NCBI RefSeq assembly: GCF_008693075.1
Contig: NZ_VXKJ01000037.1
Location: forward strand, 248,001-312,000
DNA from: Corynebacterium phocae
GTDB lineage: Bacteria; Actinomycetota; Actinomycetes; Mycobacteriales; Mycobacteriaceae
Direction of reading: 5' to 3'
DNA: 64,000 nt
This document shows, one piece after another, positions 18,406 through 27,039 of the stretch. The notes under the pieces are model-generated. The model did not search any database and had not been told where the DNA came from. It saw nothing but the letters and a program-made list of their open reading frames with translations. Each line of letters opens with the position of its first letter. Position 1 is the first letter of the stretch. The position numbers and the translations under genes are program-made.

Positions 18406-19008
18406 CTAGGACTTAGCCTGATGGTTGGCTCTTTCGAGGACGTTGACCACCAGCTGCCACCCCACCTGCTCCGCGTTCCACCCAGCTGCGTGCAGGCGCT
18501 GGGACATAGCCTGCTTGCTAATCCCCAGCTCCCGAGCGGCCTCGTTTTGGTTCAACCCGGAGCGCACCAGCGCCGTGGCTTCACGGCCTTCAATGGTGCG
18601 TTTATTGAGGACAAATCCCAGTAGGGTGAAGGCGGCAGCTATGTCCGCAGCCTCTGAGCTGCGCCCCGAGGCATCAATCTTGGCGTACACCTGACCCGCG
18701 CGGGCAGAGTTTTTGCACGCCGCAGTGGCAATAGACCTAGTCCTTGTGGCTGACTCTGCGGAAGTGTCTTCTCCCGCTCCCAAAGCAGGGGTAACCCCTA
18801 TTCCAACGGCCCAATCACCATCCGCGAGCAACGCCAAGACCACCTCACACACGGCGGTGGATGAACTCACGGTAGAGCAGATATCTTCCACTCCGAGCAG
18901 CTTGAATTCATCCACCCCGTCTAAGGTGGAAAGAGCCTGGGCTGAACGCTGAACCAGGGCCGCGCGGCGCAAAGATTGGCCACGGTACCTGGCGTGTACG
19001 GCAAGCAT
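18406..19008 (-). CDS. Hypothetical protein with C-terminal helix-turn-helix
   Basis: A 200-residue protein not assigned to a named family. The C-terminal part contains a clear helix-turn-helix, LNQNEAARELGISKQAMSQR (about residues 152-171). The N-terminal part (MLAVHARYRGQSLRRAALV) and the DGDWAVGIGVTPALGAGED segment look like a folded sensory or nucleotide-cyclase-like domain, but this is only a resemblance. It is probably a DNA-binding regulator. AAGGAG stands about ten bases before the ATG. The TVP38 gene lies 45 bases upstream on the same strand, so they may be co-transcribed. Confidence 0.7.
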   Translation of the reverse strand: MLAVHARYRGQSLRRAALVQRSAQALSTLDGVDEFKLLGVEDICSTVSSSTAVCEVVLALLADGDWAVGIGVTPALGAGEDTSAESATRTRSIATAACKNSARAGQVYAKIDASGRSSEAADIAAAFTLLGFVLNKRTIEGREATALVRSGLNQNEAARELGISKQAMSQRLHAAGWNAEQVGWQLVVNVLERANHQAKS

Positions 19009-19053
19009 AAAGACTTGACTCCTTCTTGAAGTGGGTTAAGCGTGTGGTTAAGT

Positions 19054-19797
19054 CTAGCCTATGGGCTTGATTAGATGCGAGGCGCGCCTAGCGTCCCACA
19101 CCACGATGGACACGCCGCACAAAGCTATGATCGCCGTGGCCACAAGCAGAGCTGGGTTACTGTCCCCGGTAAGGGCGTTGCCAAAAAATACTCCCAACAC
19201 CGTTGTGGGGATCGAGCCAATCGCGGTAGCGGCCACGAATTGTGCCAGCGGGATAGGGGTAAGGGCTACCGCATAATTGACTACCGAAAACGGGACGCCG
19301 GCCACCATGCGGAGGCCGAACACAGCCATCCAACCCCGCTTGCTGAGATACTGGTTTAGATTCGCCACACGCGGTTCACGGAGCCTCGAGAGTACGGTAC
19401 CGCCAGTGAGTCGGCGCAGGGTGTACACCGTGAGTCCTGCCGACGCGGAAAGGGCGGTCAGTGAAAGTACCAGGCCCCACCACGGTCCGAAAAGGATGCC
19501 CGCCGCCAAAGTCCAGAAAGTCCGTGGAACCGGGAATAGCGTAAAGACCACGTAGCCTGCCCAAAAAGCGAGCGGAAACCACGGTCCCAGCGACTCAGCA
19601 TAGGACCGCAGCTGAGCTAGGCTGGGGATATCCACCAGTAGTAAGAACGCCACCGCTAAGCCCGCCAGGAACAGGACACTGAGGAGATTGCGCCACCTTG
19701 CTCCGGGGGAGACTGCTCTGGGGGAGACTACTGGGGTGGTGCCAGCTCTGCCTGCGACCTCCGGAGGGTGGGCCGGGGTCGCTGGTTGTTCGGTCAT
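19054..19797 (-). CDS. TVP38/TMEM64 (DedA-like) membrane protein
   Basis: A 247-residue integral membrane protein with about five to six membrane segments. The family core includes LFPVPRTFWTLAAGILFGPWW and the later GLRMVAGVPFSVVNYAVAL. Members of the DedA/TVP38/VTT superfamily are linked to lipid or ion transport across the membrane. ATG 19797 (MTEQPATPAHPP) is chosen because a -10 element TAGAAT ends seven bases before it; an in-frame codon 61 residues earlier would add an implausible non-membrane extension. The N-terminal 40 residues are Pro/Ala-rich and cytoplasmic. Confidence 0.87.
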   Translation of the reverse strand: MTEQPATPAHPPEVAGRAGTTPVVSPRAVSPGARWRNLLSVLFLAGLAVAFLLLVDIPSLAQLRSYAESLGPWFPLAFWAGYVVFTLFPVPRTFWTLAAGILFGPWWGLVLSLTALSASAGLTVYTLRRLTGGTVLSRLREPRVANLNQYLSKRGWMAVFGLRMVAGVPFSVVNYAVALTPIPLAQFVAATAIGSIPTTVLGVFFGNALTGDSNPALLVATAIIALCGVSIVVWDARRASHLIKPIG

Positions 19798-19804
19798 TTT
19801 ATTG

Positions 19805-19810
19805 ATTCTA
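19805..19810 (-). promoter_or_regulatory. -10 element of the TVP38 gene (leaderless type)
   Basis: Minus-strand TAGAAT ends seven bases before the ATG at 19797; nothing resembling a ribosome-binding site lies between. Confidence 0.5.
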
Positions 19811-20006
19811 CTTCCAGCGCTTAGGTATAAGGATTCCGGCGCGCAAGGTAGCCGGGATGTTGGAAAATCGCGAGTTTCAGGACTTCGACTGGAGTGGGTC
19901 AACGACACCCACGCTCCTTGTCTATATTTCACCGTGAATGTGGAAAGATAGAAACAAGCTGTGCTGCGATGGTGTGGCACGTTTTCGAGAGTGGAGGATT
20001 CCCAAC

Positions 20007-20369
20007 ATGCCTCGGTGTGTATTCAAGCCCAATCCAGACAAAGACGAGTACGTTGTCTGGTCTACATCCGGCGAAACCTATGTTTCTCCGCCGTTGAAAC
20101 GCGCTGAGATGATTAACTACCACGCCCTGGTAAACACCAGAGCCAGCGTTTGCGAAGAAGCGCTTGGAAGGGCGGATCTGTCCGGGGCTAGCTGGGAAGA
20201 CGACCGTTCCATATTTTGGGGAACCCAGCTTTTCTTGAGAAACGTGGGTGCCGGGGACCAGACCTACACTGGGTACTGCCGGTTTGAGGACTTAGGCGAG
20301 GTTGTCCGCGCTGTGGAAAGCCTCGATCATGACCTCCTGGAATCTTTAATCCAGGAAGTCCGGCATTAA
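20007..20369 (+). CDS. Hypothetical protein
   Basis: A 120-residue soluble protein that I do not recognise. It starts MPRCVFKPNPDKDEYVVWST and contains RSIFWGTQLFLRN; no signal peptide or membrane segment. ATG 20007 is chosen because GAGG lies nine bases upstream; an in-frame ATG at 19938 has no such site and would add a Cys-rich, unlikely N-terminus. It is divergent from the TVP38 gene. The acidic C-terminus ends DHDLLESLIQEVRH. Confidence 0.65.
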   Translation: MPRCVFKPNPDKDEYVVWSTSGETYVSPPLKRAEMINYHALVNTRASVCEEALGRADLSGASWEDDRSIFWGTQLFLRNVGAGDQTYTGYCRFEDLGEVVRAVESLDHDLLESLIQEVRH

Positions 20370-20656
20370 ATAGGCACTTCGGATATTTCGGGGCAAAGGG
20401 TTGGCGTGATGGGCGGAACCCGGCGCTTAGCTCTCAAAACCTTGGCTGGATAACATTAAACGCCATGTTGGGCCCGCCGGGGCTGGTGCAGGGGCGCTCA
20501 CCGGGTGTTCAAGGGGCTGGCGTGTTCAAGGGGGCGTTCACCGGGAGCTTTGGGAAAATTGGGCCCACGAATTCCCGAAGAGCCCCCTTTCAACTCCGAC
20601 CTTGGCTCCAACTCCGCGCCCTTGGCTCCAACTACGGACTGGGGGTGGAGAAATGC
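20370..20656. repeat. Gene-free stretch with short tandem repeats
   Basis: Two sets of direct repeats lie here. GGGGCG(C/T)TCACCGGG occurs at 20491-20505 and 20531-20545 (40-base period), with GTGTTCAAGGGG at 20505-20516 and 20522-20533 between them. CCTTGGCTCCAACT occurs at 20600-20613 and 20620-20633 (20-base period). No gene is apparent in either strand. Confidence 0.7.
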
Positions 20657-20692
20657 AAAATTCGGAACGCTGCCTTGACAGTGTTCCGAATT
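20657..20692 (-). terminator. Rho-independent terminator of tRNA-Leu
   Basis: On the minus strand AATTCGGAAC and GTTCCGAATT form a perfect 10-bp stem (20683-20692 with 20659-20668), followed by a short T-run. It lies four bases after the CCA end of the tRNA. Confidence 0.85.
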
Positions 20693-20696
20693 CATT

Positions 20697-20785
20697 TGGT
20701 GCCCGAGGGGGGACTTGAACCCCCACGTCCGTTAGTAGGACACTAGCACCTCAAGCTAGCGCGTCTGCCATTCCGCCACCCGGGC
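20697..20785 (-). tRNA. tRNA-Leu (anticodon GAG)
   Basis: The minus strand gives a class II tRNA with a seven-base acceptor stem GCCCGGG/CTCGGGC (one G-U pair), the D-arm segment GGCGGAATGGCAGACGC, an anticodon stem CTAGC/GCTAG around the loop TTGAGGT, a long variable arm (TGTCCTACTAACGGAC) and the T-arm GGGGGTTCAAGTCCCCC. The anticodon is GAG, reading CUC and CUU leucine codons. The CCA end is encoded. Confidence 0.95.
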
Positions 20786-21000
20786 AGGGTTTTGTTCAGC
20801 CTTGCGGCTGGGCACTTGACTACAATAGCGCGCGGACCCCAAGCGCCACAAATCCCCACGTAGAAGGCCTTTAAGCGGTTGCTGACGCGGCAAGTTTGCC
20901 GGGCGTAGTTTGGGGAATGGGTAGCCTAGCGGCGCGGGATAGCGCAGATATTAAGAGAAAGTTGGACACGGGCCGCGATTTTTCCGGTATGAATATAGAT
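20786..21000. other. Intergenic region between tRNA-Leu and the PEBP gene
   Basis: About 215 bases holding divergent promoters for the tRNA and the PEBP-family gene. CTTGACTACAATAG at 20816-20829 is AT-richer and promoter-like, but I cannot fix hexamers with confidence. Confidence 0.35.
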
Positions 21001-21540
21001 ATGACTGATTACGCACAAGATCCTCGTTTCCCTGGCCCTGATCCCTTCGCGGCCCTCCGGGACCTGCCCAGCTTCACGTTGAACTCGGATGATCTCCGCA
21101 ACGGTGAAGAAATACCGGAGAAGTTCCGCGCACCGGAAAGCGTCTCCCCGCACCTGGCGTGGAGCGACCTACCAGAGGGCACCAAGTCCCTGGCCGTCTA
21201 CTGCTTTGACCCCGATGCACCAACCGCCTCCGGTTTCTGGCACTGGGCAGCCTTCAATATCCCGGTTTCCGTCACGGAGCTGCCCACGGGAGCCGGTGCC
21301 AAGGAAGACCTTGGCATTGATGGGGTTATCAGCCTACGCAATGATTCCGGGCAAAAGACCCACTACGGTGCCAACCCGCCGGCGGAGCACGCACCGCACC
21401 GCTACCTCTACGTTGTCCACGCCGTGGATACCGAAACCCTAGACATTGACCCAGATTCCTCCGCAACTGTGCTGGGCTTTAACCTCCATTTCCACGCACT
21501 TGGGCGCGCCGTGCTGTGGGGCTGGTACGAAAACAATTAA
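21001..21540 (+). CDS. YbhB/YbcL (PEBP) family protein
   Basis: A 179-residue protein of the phosphatidylethanolamine-binding/Raf-kinase-inhibitor-like family. Diagnostic segments are SPHLAWSDLPEGTKSLAV, the DPDAPTASGFWHWAAFNIP ligand-site motif and GPNPPAEHAPHRY-like GANPPAEHAPHRYLY. The bacterial function is unknown. ATG 21001 (MTDYAQDPRFPGPDPFA) gives the usual family length; an ATG at 20989 adds four residues, and the open frame to 20896 lacks support. No signal peptide. Confidence 0.88.
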   Translation: MTDYAQDPRFPGPDPFAALRDLPSFTLNSDDLRNGEEIPEKFRAPESVSPHLAWSDLPEGTKSLAVYCFDPDAPTASGFWHWAAFNIPVSVTELPTGAGAKEDLGIDGVISLRNDSGQKTHYGANPPAEHAPHRYLYVVHAVDTETLDIDPDSSATVLGFNLHFHALGRAVLWGWYENN

Positions 21541-21595
21541 GCTGTGTTTCTTCCAAGCTCCCACCGTCTAGCTTCCCAAGGTAGGTTGAAACCGC

Positions 21596-21997
21596 ATGGC
21601 ACAACGTTCTAAAACCCCCGCCCCCGCTCCCGCGCCCGTTCCTTTGGCGCTAAGGGTCGGTGGTGGTTTCATGGCCCTTGCCTTGGTTTTAATCATCTTT
21701 GGCGTCCTGTCAATTTTGGAAAACGGTTGGATGGGCGGGTTTGATGTCACCCCGCGCTTTGTGCTGATTGTCTGTGCGGCCGCTCTAGTTGGCGCGTTTG
21801 TTACCACCAGTACGGAGCAGCGTGGCTCGCGTTCGCAGGTAATAGGTCTGGCTGTTGCGCTGGTGCTATTGGTAGGCAGCCGTTTTGTTAGCGCTGACCC
21901 GCTGGTGATTACCGAACAGTACTGGATCTTCATGTACGCCGTGGCTGCTATCCTCTGCGCGCTGGTTCTCAGGCGCTCGCTTATGCCAAAAGCATAG
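21596..21997 (+). CDS. Small four-helix membrane protein
   Basis: A 133-residue hydrophobic protein with a short Pro/Ala-rich cytoplasmic N-terminus (KTPAPAPAPVP) and four predicted membrane helices, near residues 24-42, 52-68, 82-98 and 108-125. No family recognised. AAGGTAGG lies about 17 bases before the ATG, which is far for a ribosome-binding site. It converges on pyrD, whose terminator lies between them. Confidence 0.75.
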   Translation: MAQRSKTPAPAPAPVPLALRVGGGFMALALVLIIFGVLSILENGWMGGFDVTPRFVLIVCAAALVGAFVTTSTEQRGSRSQVIGLAVALVLLVGSRFVSADPLVITEQYWIFMYAVAAILCALVLRRSLMPKA

Positions 21998-22080
21998 GCC
22001 ACCACAGCCCTGGGACCGGGGGAACTAAACCCCCACGTTGGGCAATTGTTGATGCTACTGCGCCCGGGGCAAACAGGACA

Positions 22081-22121
22081 GAAAAAGGGCTCCGCCGGTG
22101 CCGCTTGGCACGGGCGGAGCC
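22081..22121 (-). terminator. Rho-independent terminator of pyrD
   Basis: On the minus strand GGCTCCGCC and GGCGGAGCC form a perfect nine-base stem (22113-22121 with 22088-22096), followed by CTTTTT. It is 40 bases beyond the pyrD stop. Confidence 0.88.
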
Positions 22122-22161
22122 TCTATTGGTGTTGCGGTGGTAGGGCGCGGGCAGTGCCCGG

Positions 22162-23265
22162 CTAGTCCTTCCACTCCAGTTGCGAACCAACCGCCTCGGA
22201 GATGTTGCTGAGGCCGTGGGCGCGGATTTGGGAAGCGATTCCGGTGTGGATGTCGCGGATCCAGTCCGGACCGCCGTAGATGAGCGGGGTGTAGCCCTGT
22301 AGAAGGGAAGCGCCGGAGGTAATCCTCTCCCAGGCTTGCTGTGGGGTGGAAATTCCCCCCACCGCAATCAATACCAGCCGTGTCCCTACGCGGCCGTGGA
22401 GGCGCCGGAGCACCTCCAAGGAGCGCTGGGCTACGGGAGCCCCAGAGATTCCGCCAGCACCCATTTCCGCCACTTCCTCCGCCGGGGTAGCTAACCCTTC
22501 CCGGGAGATGGTGGTGTTGGTGGCCACAATGCCGGCTAGCCCCAGCTCCAAGGCTAGGTCCGCCACGGCGTCCACGTCCTCATCGGAGAGATCCGGGGCA
22601 ATCTTGACCAACACCGGAACCGAGGTTGATTCCTGCACGGCCTGGAGAATGGGGCGAAGGGACTCCACAGCCTGCAGATCGCGCAGACCGGGAGTATTTG
22701 GGGAGGAGACGTTGACCACCAGATAGTCCGCGAGGTTGCCCAGCAAGGTCGCGGAGGCCTTGTAGTTTTCCACCGCGTCCTCGGGCGCAACCACCTTGTT
22801 CTTCCCAATATTGATACCGATAACGTCCTGGTAGCGGCGGTTTTTAAGGTTCTTTGCTACCTCGTGTGCACCCGCGTTGTTAAAGCCCATGCGGTTGAGG
22901 ATGGCCTTGTCGGCCGGCAGGCGGAACAAGCGGGGCGCTGGGTTACCTGATTGCGGCATGGCCGTGACCGTTCCTAGCTCCGCGTAGCCAAAACCAATGG
23001 CAGCCCACGCATCTGGTGCCGAGCCGTTTTTATCAAAACCGGCGGCAAGGCCCAGCGGGCGAGGGAAGTGGACTCCAAAAACCTCTTGAGCCAGGACCGG
23101 GTCGTGGACCGCGTTGACCTTCTCCAGGGCGCGGGTAACCGGGCCGGCAATCTGCAGGCCCTTGAGGCCGCCCGCGATGAGGGTGTGGATTTGCTCTGGT
23201 TCTAGGGTGAACATGGCTTTTAGTGCCAGCTGGTAGCCCTTGATACGCAGGTCGTGGAAATTCAT
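22162..23265 (-). CDS. pyrD: Dihydroorotate dehydrogenase (quinone)
   Basis: A 367-residue class 2 dihydroorotate dehydrogenase, the FMN enzyme that oxidises dihydroorotate to orotate in pyrimidine synthesis and passes electrons to membrane quinone. The N-terminal helices ([22 protein letters not shown]) are the quinone-binding, membrane-associated part found only in class 2. The core begins [29 protein letters not shown] carries the catalytic serine and [13 protein letters not shown] the FMN-binding lysine. [13 protein letters not shown] is the phosphate-binding motif. Normal length. Its own terminator lies downstream. Confidence 0.96.
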   Translation of the reverse strand: MNFHDLRIKGYQLALKAMFTLEPEQIHTLIAGGLKGLQIAGPVTRALEKVNAVHDPVLAQEVFGVHFPRPLGLAAGFDKNGSAPDAWAAIGFGYAELGTVTAMPQSGNPAPRLFRLPADKAILNRMGFNNAGAHEVAKNLKNRRYQDVIGINIGKNKVVAPEDAVENYKASATLLGNLADYLVVNVSSPNTPGLRDLQAVESLRPILQAVQESTSVPVLVKIAPDLSDEDVDAVADLALELGLAGIVATNTTISREGLATPAEEVAEMGAGGISGAPVAQRSLEVLRRLHGRVGTRLVLIAVGGISTPQQAWERITSGASLLQGYTPLIYGGPDWIRDIHTGIASQIRAHGLSNISEAVGSQLEWKD

Positions 23266-23334
23266 GTGAGGTTCTTTCGGGATATCGGAAAATGTATAAA
23301 GCGGGAAAGACGGGAAGTGGCCAAGCGGAAAGCC

Positions 23335-24363
23335 CTAATCCAGCTGCGGATCAGTGACTAGCTGCAGGCCGTCGCCGGTGGCCGAGCCTAAGACAACAGT
23401 GCCTTTGTCTGTGACGGCCATAGTCCGGGCATCGGCAACAGTGGCTATACGGCCTTTATCCACCGGGACGCCGGTGGAAATTTCAAAAGCCTGGGCTTGA
23501 TTGTTCTTCAAGTCAGACACCCACGCGAGCTGCCGGGAGGAATCCCAGGCGGCAGCCCACGGCTGGCCCGGGGCATTACCAAACTGGTGCAAGCGAACTA
23601 CGTCCTGGGCGGTATAGATGGCCACCCTTTCGCCGAGGGCGTCGGAAGCCACAACCACGCCATGGTTGCCAGCGGAAATCTGCCCCACACCTTTGCCCAC
23701 CCGCAGGCGGCCACCCTCCCGGGAGTTGCGCCAATCCAGGCTCTGGATGGTGGTGTCTTCTCCCCAGGTGCGCACCACGTTATCAACCCCGTCCGTGTTG
23801 TGGACCGCCACTAATTGATCAGTGGGTGCCGCAACGGAGAAGGTGTCCGTCTTCTCCCCGTTGAGGTAAACCGACACCGTGGCTTCCTGGTTGGAGCCAA
23901 CAAAGATTTCCCCCGTGGAAAGCTGCGCCACGGCGGTGACGGGGAAGTCCTCATCAACCTCCAGCGTTGCCGGGCCGGTGCTGCCGGTGGTGGGAAAGCT
24001 GAGCAGCTTCTCCACGCAGGCCAGCCAGAACTTGTCACCGGAGGAGGTCAGGTCACCGCAGTTGGGGTCAATATCAAACTCCCGGGCTTGACCGGACTGC
24101 AACTGGCTGGGGGTTCCCACAACTAACGCGTCCGCAGTTCGCACGGCAACGGTGTCACCAGCAGCCTCCACGTCGATTACGGCGGGGAAGTCCACAACCT
24201 GGCCCGCAGGGGAGTCGGAGGCAGGAGACTGTACCGGCTGGGCGTTGCCCATGGACTCGATTTCCTGGCCGTGGAGCAAAGGATTAGTCCCGCAAGCGCT
24301 GAGGGTAAGTCCTGCAGATACCAGGCTAGCGGTTAGGATAAGGCTGCTTCTCAAAGAGTTCAC
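23335..24363 (-). CDS. Lipoprotein, beta-propeller-like
   Basis: A 342-residue predicted lipoprotein. The N-terminus [19 protein letters not shown] leads to a lipobox LSAC with Cys24, so it should be lipidated and anchored outside the cytoplasmic membrane. The mature protein has recurring beta-strand patterns ([35 protein letters not shown]), consistent with a beta-propeller; this is inferred from the repeat rhythm. GTG 24363 start follows a -10 element directly. It is divergent from uppP. Function unknown. Confidence 0.8.
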   Translation of the reverse strand: MNSLRSSLILTASLVSAGLTLSACGTNPLLHGQEIESMGNAQPVQSPASDSPAGQVVDFPAVIDVEAAGDTVAVRTADALVVGTPSQLQSGQAREFDIDPNCGDLTSSGDKFWLACVEKLLSFPTTGSTGPATLEVDEDFPVTAVAQLSTGEIFVGSNQEATVSVYLNGEKTDTFSVAAPTDQLVAVHNTDGVDNVVRTWGEDTTIQSLDWRNSREGGRLRVGKGVGQISAGNHGVVVASDALGERVAIYTAQDVVRLHQFGNAPGQPWAAAWDSSRQLAWVSDLKNNQAQAFEISTGVPVDKGRIATVADARTMAVTDKGTVVLGSATGDGLQLVTDPQLD

Positions 24364-24371
24364 GGCTGTTT

Positions 24372-24377
24372 AGTCTA
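24372..24377 (-). promoter_or_regulatory. -10 element of the lipoprotein gene (leaderless type)
   Basis: Minus-strand TAGACT ends eight bases before the GTG at 24363. No ribosome-binding site is present. Confidence 0.45.
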
Positions 24378-24434
24378 GCAGCGTGTCGTGCCGCGTTTAA
24401 CCCCGCGCCCCGGCAGCTAGTAGTGTGGCAAGGC

Positions 24435-25292
24435 GTGAATAGTGCAGCAGAATTGACCACGGACATGACCTGGCTTCAGGTCATCGTGTTATCGGTAGTC
24501 CAAGGACTAACTGAGTTTCTCCCCGTAAGCTCCTCAGGACACCTCCGGATTGTCTCAGAAATGTTTTGGGACAATGATGCCGGGGCGTCTTTTACCGCCG
24601 TCATCCAGCTGGGCACTGAGCTAGCCGTACTGGTGTATTTTGCCCCCATGATCTGGCAGATCCTCACCGGTTGGTTCCGGGGTGTTGTCAACAAGCAGCA
24701 CCGGGGCCAGGACTACCGGATGGGGTGGATGGTTATTGCCGGCTCTCTGCCCATCGGCGTCATTGGACTGTTGTTCAAAGACGCAATCCGGGACGGCCTG
24801 CGCAACCTCTGGATAACCGCGTCCATGCTGATTCTGTTTTCGCTGGTGTTTATCATCGCTGAACGCACTGGAAAGAAGACCCGCAGCTTTGAAGAGCTGA
24901 CCATGAAAGACGCCATCATCATGGGCCTATGCCAGTGCCTGGCCCTCATCCCCGGTGTCTCCCGCTCCGGAGGGACCATTTCCGGTGGCCTTTTCTTAGG
25001 GCTTGACCGTGAGGTTGCCACGCGCTTTAGCTTCCTGCTGGCCATCCCGGCGGTCCTGGCTTCGGGGCTATTTTCGCTTCCCGATGCCTTTTCGCCCACC
25101 GCTGGGCAGGCAGCCACGGGCCTGCAGCTGCTGGGCGGAACCGCCATCGCCTTTGTGATTGGCTACGCCTCTATTGCCTGGTTGTTGAAGTTCGTGGGCA
25201 ACCACTCCTTCGAATGGTTTGCTGCCTACCGGATCCCGGTCGGCGTCATCGTCATGATTTTGCTGGCAACCGGGGTCCTGCAGCCGCTGTAG
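24435..25292 (+). CDS. uppP: Undecaprenyl-diphosphatase
   Basis: A polytopic membrane enzyme (UppP/BacA) of 285 residues that dephosphorylates undecaprenyl diphosphate to recycle the lipid carrier of peptidoglycan synthesis; overproduction gives bacitracin resistance in other bacteria. The two family motifs are visible: [18 protein letters not shown] with the catalytic glutamate and serine cluster, and [13 protein letters not shown]. About seven to eight membrane helices follow. The start is uncertain: GTG 24435 gives a short leader sequence comparable to relatives; GTG 24423 and ATG 24465 are alternatives and none has a good ribosome-binding site. Confidence 0.94.
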   Translation: MNSAAELTTDMTWLQVIVLSVVQGLTEFLPVSSSGHLRIVSEMFWDNDAGASFTAVIQLGTELAVLVYFAPMIWQILTGWFRGVVNKQHRGQDYRMGWMVIAGSLPIGVIGLLFKDAIRDGLRNLWITASMLILFSLVFIIAERTGKKTRSFEELTMKDAIIMGLCQCLALIPGVSRSGGTISGGLFLGLDREVATRFSFLLAIPAVLASGLFSLPDAFSPTAGQAATGLQLLGGTAIAFVIGYASIAWLLKFVGNHSFEWFAAYRIPVGVIVMILLATGVLQPL

Positions 25293-25388
25293 GATTAATG
25301 CCCTAAGCACCCTACTTGGGCTGTGCCGGCAACGCCGCTGCGGCCACTGACCCGAAACATCTGTTAAGACATAAGGTGGAAAGACTAC

Positions 25389-26636
25389 ATGCACTCCTGG
25401 CCCGTCCCGCAGTACCTGCCCGTTGCTGGGGAACCCGTGACGTTGCGCCTCTACGACGGCGCCGATAAGAAGGTGGCCCAGGTCCGCCCGGAGGGGCAGA
25501 CCGCCGGCATGTACGTCTGCGGGATCACTCCCTACGACTCGACCCACTTGGGCCATGCCGCGACCTACCTCACCTTTGACCTCATCTACCGCATACTCTT
25601 GGACAACGGCTTTGACGTCCACTACGTCCAAAACGTCACTGATGTCGATGATCCCTTGTTCGAACGCGCGCAACGCGACGGCGTGGACTGGCGGGAGCTG
25701 GGGGATTCCCAGATAGACCTCTTCCGCTCCGATATGGAGCTGCTGGAGGCCTTCCCACCGCAGGACTACGTGGGGGCCATCGAGTCCGTAGATGAGGTAG
25801 TAGATCTGGTGGGCAAGCTCTTAGAAAATGGTTCCGCCTACGTCGTCGATGACCCTCAATACCCGGACATCTACGCCTCCGTGTCTGCAACGGCCCAGTT
25901 TGGCTACGAATCCAACTACGACCGCGCCCAGATGGAGGAGTTCTTCCGCGAGCGCGGTGGTGACCCGGAGCGTGCCGGTAAGCGCGATGCCCTAGACGCC
26001 CTCATCTGGCGCGCTCACCGCGAAGGCGAACCCGCGTGGGATTCGCCTTTTGGCCCGGGCAGGCCCGGTTGGCACGTGGAGTGCGCCGCCATCGCTGCCA
26101 ATAGGTTGGGCCCAAATTTCTGCATTCAGGGCGGCGGGTCCGATTTGAAGTTCCCCCACCACGAGTTCTCCGCCGCCCACGTGGAGGCGGCCTATGGCCA
26201 GCCCCGGATGGCGGACTTTTACGTTCACACTGGGATGATCGGGCTAGATGGGACCAAGATGTCCAAGTCTTTGGGCAACCTGGTTTTTGTTCATAAGCTA
26301 GTGGAGCAAGGGGTCCGCCCCGCAGCTATCCGCCTGGCCCTGTACGAGGGCCACTACCGGGCGGACCGCGAGTGGTCGGATGCCGTGCTAGCGCGCGGGC
26401 AACAACGCTTGCAGGGCATTGAGCAGGCCCTACGGAACCCGGGCGGCGTTGCTGCAGCGCAAGAGCTAGTGGCGCAGATACGCCGGCACCTAGCTAATGA
26501 TTTGGATACCCCGGCGGTACTAGCGGCCATTGACCAGTGGGTAGAAAATCCCCGGGGCAAGGACAGTCCAGAGGCAGCGGATCTGGTGGCAAAGGCGCTA
26601 TATTCGCTTTTGGGTGTGCGTACTTTCGCGGTTTAG
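25389..26636 (+). CDS. mshC: MshC, cysteine:GlcN-Ins ligase of mycothiol synthesis
   Basis: A 415-residue enzyme of the cysteinyl-tRNA-synthetase fold that joins cysteine to glucosaminyl-inositol with ATP, the step before final acetylation of mycothiol. [20 protein letters not shown] carries the zinc cysteine and the HxGH nucleotide motif; [10 protein letters not shown] is the KMSKS loop; WHVECAAIA and the PHHEFSAAH segment complete the zinc site. The protein lacks the anticodon-binding tail of CysRS, which together with the [11 protein letters not shown]-terminus marks it as MshC. AAGGTGGAAAG precedes the ATG. Mycothiol is limited to Actinobacteria. Confidence 0.96.
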   Translation: MHSWPVPQYLPVAGEPVTLRLYDGADKKVAQVRPEGQTAGMYVCGITPYDSTHLGHAATYLTFDLIYRILLDNGFDVHYVQNVTDVDDPLFERAQRDGVDWRELGDSQIDLFRSDMELLEAFPPQDYVGAIESVDEVVDLVGKLLENGSAYVVDDPQYPDIYASVSATAQFGYESNYDRAQMEEFFRERGGDPERAGKRDALDALIWRAHREGEPAWDSPFGPGRPGWHVECAAIAANRLGPNFCIQGGGSDLKFPHHEFSAAHVEAAYGQPRMADFYVHTGMIGLDGTKMSKSLGNLVFVHKLVEQGVRPAAIRLALYEGHYRADREWSDAVLARGQQRLQGIEQALRNPGGVAAAQELVAQIRRHLANDLDTPAVLAAIDQWVENPRGKDSPEAADLVAKALYSLLGVRTFAV

Positions 26637-26651
26637 GGAACAATAGGGGGC

Positions 26652-27032
26652 ATGAGCATTCGCGCCGATTTCCAGCCCACTGTAGATGAATTCATCTCCA
26701 ACCTAGAAAGCTTCTCCACCGGGGACTACCTTAAGCCCGAGGAAAAGGAATTCTGGGACCAACCCTTTGATCCTAAGGTTCTTCCCGAGCTGCGCAAGAT
26801 ACTTGAGCGCATGCTCGACGGGTTTGACCAGGTCCCAGCTGACCCGGATGGTGAAACCCTGGCAAAAGCCGTCCAGCGCCACATCAACGAGCTCGAGAAG
26901 TTCAACGCCAAGAACGCCGACGCCGTGATTGAGCCGGAGGAAAAAGAAGAACTCAATCTGCTTATTCACGACGCTGCCGCTGCCACCGGTGCCGACGAAG
27001 AAGCGCTCAATAGTCTCCCCGAATTTGAGTAA
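26652..27032 (+). CDS. Conserved hypothetical, acidic protein
   Basis: A 126-residue, acidic and mostly helical protein that I do not recognise. It begins MSIRADFQPTVDEFISNLESF and ends EEALNSLPEFE; no signal peptide or membrane segment. It lies 15 bases after mshC and seven before the HAD phosphatase, all on one strand, so it is likely part of an mshC operon. A link to mycothiol is possible only by position. Confidence 0.72.
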   Translation: MSIRADFQPTVDEFISNLESFSTGDYLKPEEKEFWDQPFDPKVLPELRKILERMLDGFDQVPADPDGETLAKAVQRHINELEKFNAKNADAVIEPEEKEELNLLIHDAAAATGADEEALNSLPEFE

Positions 27033-27039
27033 CCAGCCC

